A DNA stretch of 64,000 nt from NCBI GenBank assembly GCA_963978895.1, contig OZ022242.1:26367424-26431423 (forward strand), written 5' to 3'. Position 1 is the first letter of the stretch; every line of letters starts with the position of its first letter. The DNA comes from Erpobdella octoculata (Eukaryota > Annelida > Clitellata > Hirudinida > Erpobdellidae). Positions 60,591-64,000 of this stretch are shown piece by piece. Position numbers and translations under genes: made by a program. The notes below the pieces were generated by a model that searched no databases, was not told the origin of the DNA, and worked only from the letters and a program-made list of their open reading frames with translations.

Positions 60591-61602
60591 CATTTATTAC
60601 TTAAGAATATCCTTATTTTAATTACGAATGAATAGTAAAACAGCTTAAATTTAACTAAAGGATAATAATCAATATGTAAAAAAGTAAGTCTAGTAAGTTA
60701 AAAAAAAAACAGTTTATTTCAGTATAAAAAATCATGTTATATAAAATAACAGAACTAAGAAAAAAAATTAACATAAAATTAGGGGCTTTTGTGCCTCCTA
60801 TCTATTTCTAATATACTTAAAAAAATGAAAAGTTCTGAATGAATAAAAAAGTTCAAGTCAACAAAGCAAGATAGAGTAAAATTATTGTGTAGATGAATTT
60901 AAATGATTTAAGCAATATATACAGCTAAAATACCATAAATAGACATCAAATGTGATAAAAGAGCAAATTCATACAGAAAAAGCAAAGTTCGTCAATTTCA
61001 ATGATTAAAAAGCTAAACAAAGTATTTATATATACAAATCAAATGCAATAAGAAGTAGAAGGGGGAACGGACATTCAATCCCCCGGACATTTTCCCCTTG
61101 GACATTTCCCCCCGACATTTCCCCCCGGAAATATATTTCTCTTTTATAGATTTTAACGTTATCATCAAGTAATGAATGTGTTGTAAAAAAATGGCGTTTT
61201 TGAACATAAGAAATGTGTATGTTCCTATTCAATCTCCCTAAAAATACAATACAAAATAACATTTATATCGTGCCCTTATGAAAAAAACAATTCTTTCGCA
61301 TAGGCGCGCAGTTCATCAGCATCTCCTAATCAAAAAACTTATTAAAAAGATGTCTGTAGTCTAATTTTAACTTGTTTAATGTCTATAGAATGACGAACAT
61401 GCACTTTCCTTCAACCTCAGTAAACGCAAATACGATATTCAAATAGTGTTAGGTTTGAATGGTTTGAAACGAAAATTTGAGAGTTTTGTTGGTCAAGTTT
61501 GACTCAAATGTATTTTTGTTCGTCGAGAATTTGAAAGAACGAGTAGATAAATGACAATCTTGTTGTTCAGGGTTAGAGGTTTGGCTAGAACTTCCGCATT
61601 CT
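60591..61602. other. No gene; short C-rich repeat at 61078-61130
   Basis: AT-rich throughout. At 61078-61130 there are three or four units of the type CCCCCGGACATTT, a small degenerate minisatellite. Short ORFs are unconvincing. Confidence 0.45.
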
Positions 61603-61670
61603 CAATGCTCAGTGGGTGCCGATTTAAAGAATGACGTAATCTTAATGAGTTGCTGATTTTTGCTTGACAT
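61520..61670 (-). pseudogene. Possible N-terminal coding scrap
   Basis: After TTATTGTGTAG an ATG at 61670 opens MSSKNQQLIKITSFFKSAPT, a stop at 61603-61605, then ECGSSSQTSNPEQQDCHLST. The ITSFFK start and Ser/Gln-rich stretch resemble N-termini of some hAT-type transposases (ZMYM/TTF-type). The match is short and the frame is broken. Confidence 0.25.
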
Positions 61671-62229
61671 CTTCTACACAATAATTAGAGTTTGTGCAGT
61701 TAAATTAGTAAAACAAAATTGATTTAAGAATTATAAAATTAAGTATTCTACCACAGAAAACAGTGGGTATTTTCCTTTTTTGATTAATATAGGTATATGA
61801 AAAAACTAGTGTTCTAAACTCGCAAAAACTCAGTTTTGTATTAAAATTGTTAACGTTTAGCCCCAGCAAACAACGAAGAATAAAAACCAAATTTATAAGC
61901 TGTTGGTTGGCAGGACATAATCGCTTTCGGTTGGTCAAGCATATCTTACTTAGGTATAGTAATGAGATATTAATTAAGCTATTCTGATGCCCACAGATGT
62001 CTTCGTATTTTATAATTATATAGGTTAGATAGATAGTTGGTGTTTGGTGGGGGGTTGTTTAGTAATACGTTTAACTTTATTTATTCATTGAAAAAAATTG
62101 AGCTCTTAGGCTGGTGGGGGAGACAGCATCCCCAATGGTGGGACCGCGCCTGAATACCCCATATGACGGGCTACCACATATCTTCGCTCCGTCTGAATTT
62201 CGGATAAAGTCGTCATCAACATGCGACAT
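61671..62229. other. No recognisable feature
   Basis: AT-rich, with a minus-strand 77-codon ORF (61705-61938) lacking known motifs. Confidence 0.4.
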
Positions 62230-62422
62230 ACAGTATTCAATCAATCAACCAAATTGCATTTATATAGCGTTATTTCCGTGGCGTTCAATAGCGCTCGGTC
62301 ATGAACTTATTAAACAGATGTGTTTTAAGTCCACGCGGAAAGCTGTGAGAGAAGTAGAGTTAGTAAGAGAAGAAGGAAGAGAGTTCCAGAGATAGGGACC
62401 AGAGTAGGAGAAAGAGCGTTTA

Positions 62423-62963
62423 GGGGACGTCCATTAATTATGTCAACAATTTTTAGGCAATTTGTGACCCCCTCCACATTGTGAACAACTGTCAAACTTC
62501 CAGTCACCCCCAACAAAATTATGTCAAACAAATTTTAGCCCTCCCCCCAAAAAAAACCAACAAAATAGCTAACAATATTTTATACGGGTTGCTTTTTATT
62601 CTAAAAATAGAAAAGTGTGGGATCTTATGGTTTTACATTACAATTTTAGGTCAATAAGTTTTATTTATTTAATTTATAGTTAAGAGTTAAGTTTTAAGTA
62701 GAAATCAAAATACGACACAGTTTACGATTATCGTAAACTGTGTCGTATTTTGAATGTTTTTTTTTGGGGTAGGTAGATTCTAATTGACTGACTGGCATAC
62801 AATGCATTTATTACTTTTCTATTTTTTGATTTATTAACTCTTGTAAAAAATATATTGTTGACGTCAATTTATCTTGAACTCCCCCCTCCCCCATGTCAAC
62901 AATTGTCAAACTTTTTCAAACCCCCTCCCCCCTATTTTGTTGACAAAATTAATGGATGTCCCC
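62423..62963. mobile_element. PIF/Harbinger-like MITE, 541 bp
   Basis: TIRs GGGGACGTCCATTAATTATG and the inverse of TTAATGGATGTCCCC are flanked by TTA on both sides (62420-62422 and 62964-62966), the TWA target typical of PIF/Harbinger. Subterminal C-rich tracts with GTCAACA-type motifs occur on both sides. There is no coding capacity. The centre holds a long perfect hairpin. Confidence 0.75.
62706..62752. repeat. Perfect 23-bp hairpin inside the MITE
   Basis: Arms 62706-62728 and 62730-62752 are exact inverse copies (around ACGACACAGTTTACGAT) separated by a single T. Confidence 0.9.
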
Positions 62964-63130
62964 TTAGCAAAGAATGCTTAATAGTGAAGACGCGAAAGTG
63001 ACTAAGAGAAGAAGAACGAAGACCAGACTTAGGAGGGATATGTTTTAAATTAGTTAAGTAGAGAGGAGAAGGTCAATTTTTTTTATACATTAATAAACAG
63101 ATTTTAATAATCACCCTAGATCTAAGAGGA

Positions 63131-64000
63131 AGGCAATGGAGAAGAACAAGAGATGGAGAGATGTGAGAAAAGTAGGAGGTGCGGGAAACTATGAGACGTT
63201 GCATGAGACGTTGTATTTAAAGCCCATAGCACGATATAATGGCCCAATAATGTTTGTGGCATTCATTTAAAAGTTTTCGCGCGTTTCACCCTGTATGCGT
63301 GCATCGTTTAGCTTTGGATTTTCCCTCTACCATCCATCCTTCAGAACTTTGTATGTGATCGTGCGCTGGTGTTCGCTCTCGTATCACAGTGTTTTAACAC
63401 ATTCGTATGTGAGCGTGTGCAAGTGCGCCCTCACTGTGTAACTTTATCAGCACTGGGCGTGCTGGCATGCACGCTAGTTCTACGATGTAACAGAAATCGC
63501 CAAAAATTAATTACCATGTCAATTTAAAAATTTGCTAAACACTGAGTGACGGAACTACCTATAATTTCAAATATTTGTAAAAATACTTATATTTTCACCA
63601 TTTAAAGTTTAGCCAGTGTAATACTGTAGTTTAAAATACTAAAGTTTAAATTTAACTTTGACGTTTAACTAAAACATAAAACTAAGATAACTATTTAACA
63701 TTTTTAAAATTTTCAAAATATCACGTTTGATGAAAATCGTTAAACGTTAAATAAAAAAATAGCTCTAGCAAGAAAATTTACAAAATACTGTAGCTTAAAT
63801 TTGAAATTAAACCTTTAACTACAAAATTTAAATTTTTGATAATTAATAAAAATGTAAATATTTAGCAAATAATGAGTTTGGTTCTAAAATATCAATTGGT
63901 TAAAAAGTTATTAGCGAATTAGTAATTAAACGTTTTTATGAATGAAACAGCTAAACGTTGAGCTAGAAAACTAAAAATGCAGATTATCATTGAAATTTAT
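63131..64000. other. No recognisable feature
   Basis: 63131-63480 is of more balanced composition (phrases such as GTATGTGAGCGTGTGC) without an ORF. The rest is AT-rich. No gene, RNA or repeat can be supported. Confidence 0.5.

Larger units (their letters stand above)
62230..63130. repeat. Old dispersed repeat interrupted by a MITE
   Basis: It starts with the phrase TTGCATTTATATAGCG and GTTCAATAGCGCTCGG, common at the ends of short animal repeats. It continues through purine-rich GAGAGTTCCAGAGATAGGGA and, after the MITE, GCAAAGAATGCTTAATAG to about 63130. Removing 62423-62966 restores continuity (GAGCGTTTA then GCAAAG). Confidence 0.45.

Noticed and set aside
62701..62760. Intrinsic terminator at the 23-bp hairpin
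   Set aside because: Bacterial-type terminators do not apply here, and the hairpin lies in the middle of a MITE.

Overview
The window is animal-type nuclear DNA. It is AT-rich, has no compact operon-like coding, contains GT-AG introns of 63-193 bp, and is full of metazoan transposon families. These are tRNA-derived SINEs, Ty3/gypsy LTR elements, non-LTR LINEs, Helitrons, hAT elements and Penelope-like elements (PLEs) that carry hammerhead ribozymes. I read it as an invertebrate genome but cannot name the species. Apart from a few short host exons, nearly everything is repeat or mobile DNA.

Layout. 1-7.7 kb: a composite AT-rich tandem repeat (family A), interrupted by a PLE head and a long (TA)n. 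7.7-13.1 kb: a Helitron with four iterated 5' ends and one 3' end, inserted in family A. 13.1-16.3 kb: more family A, a hammerhead relic, an RNase H-type LINE relic and a CR1/L2-like LINE tail. 16.6 kb: a coiled-coil exon. 17.0-20.1 kb: a hAT transposon with an 8-bp target duplication, split by a nested insertion that holds a MITE and a 300-bp-period SINE array. 20.8-21.8 kb: Helitron helicase debris. 22.3-23.6 kb: a foldback-like transposon. 23.8-24.6 kb: PLE reverse-transcriptase debris. 25.1-26.1 kb: an 18-bp GC-rich minisatellite. 26.1-28.5 kb: PLE heads, hammerheads, SINEs and (TA)n. 28.5-33.2 kb: a decayed autonomous Helitron.

33.2-36.3 kb: a Helitron head, family A, short palindromic elements and a minisatellite. 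36.3-37.1 kb: the 3' exons of a host membrane-protein gene (minus strand). 37.35-42.86 kb: a young, nearly intact Ty3/gypsy element. 43.0-46.1 kb: a SINE and a LINE with a probable restriction-like endonuclease. 46.7 kb: the last exon of another host gene. 47.4-52.4 kb: PLE pieces, a 50-bp micro-hAT, an RT-less PLE and the second foldback-like copy. 52.58-57.04 kb: a second Ty3/gypsy element (minus strand), inserted in (TA)n. 57.2-58.9 kb: a cluster of PLE ends with two well-preserved hammerheads. 59.4-59.9 kb: a small two-exon host gene. 60-64 kb: mostly unrecognised DNA, with a PIF/Harbinger-like MITE inside an older repeat.

The unifying theme is the PLE system. Eight copies of the same short N-terminal coding motif are present. 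Where the 3' side can be seen, most end in a (TA)n array, and several are preceded by a hammerhead. This fits PLEs whose 3' pseudo-LTR spans ribozyme plus ORF start and whose integration is primed in (TA)n microsatellites. The ribozymes share an unusual extra T after the CTGANGA box. Three short relics begin within a few bases of the predicted ribozyme cleavage point.
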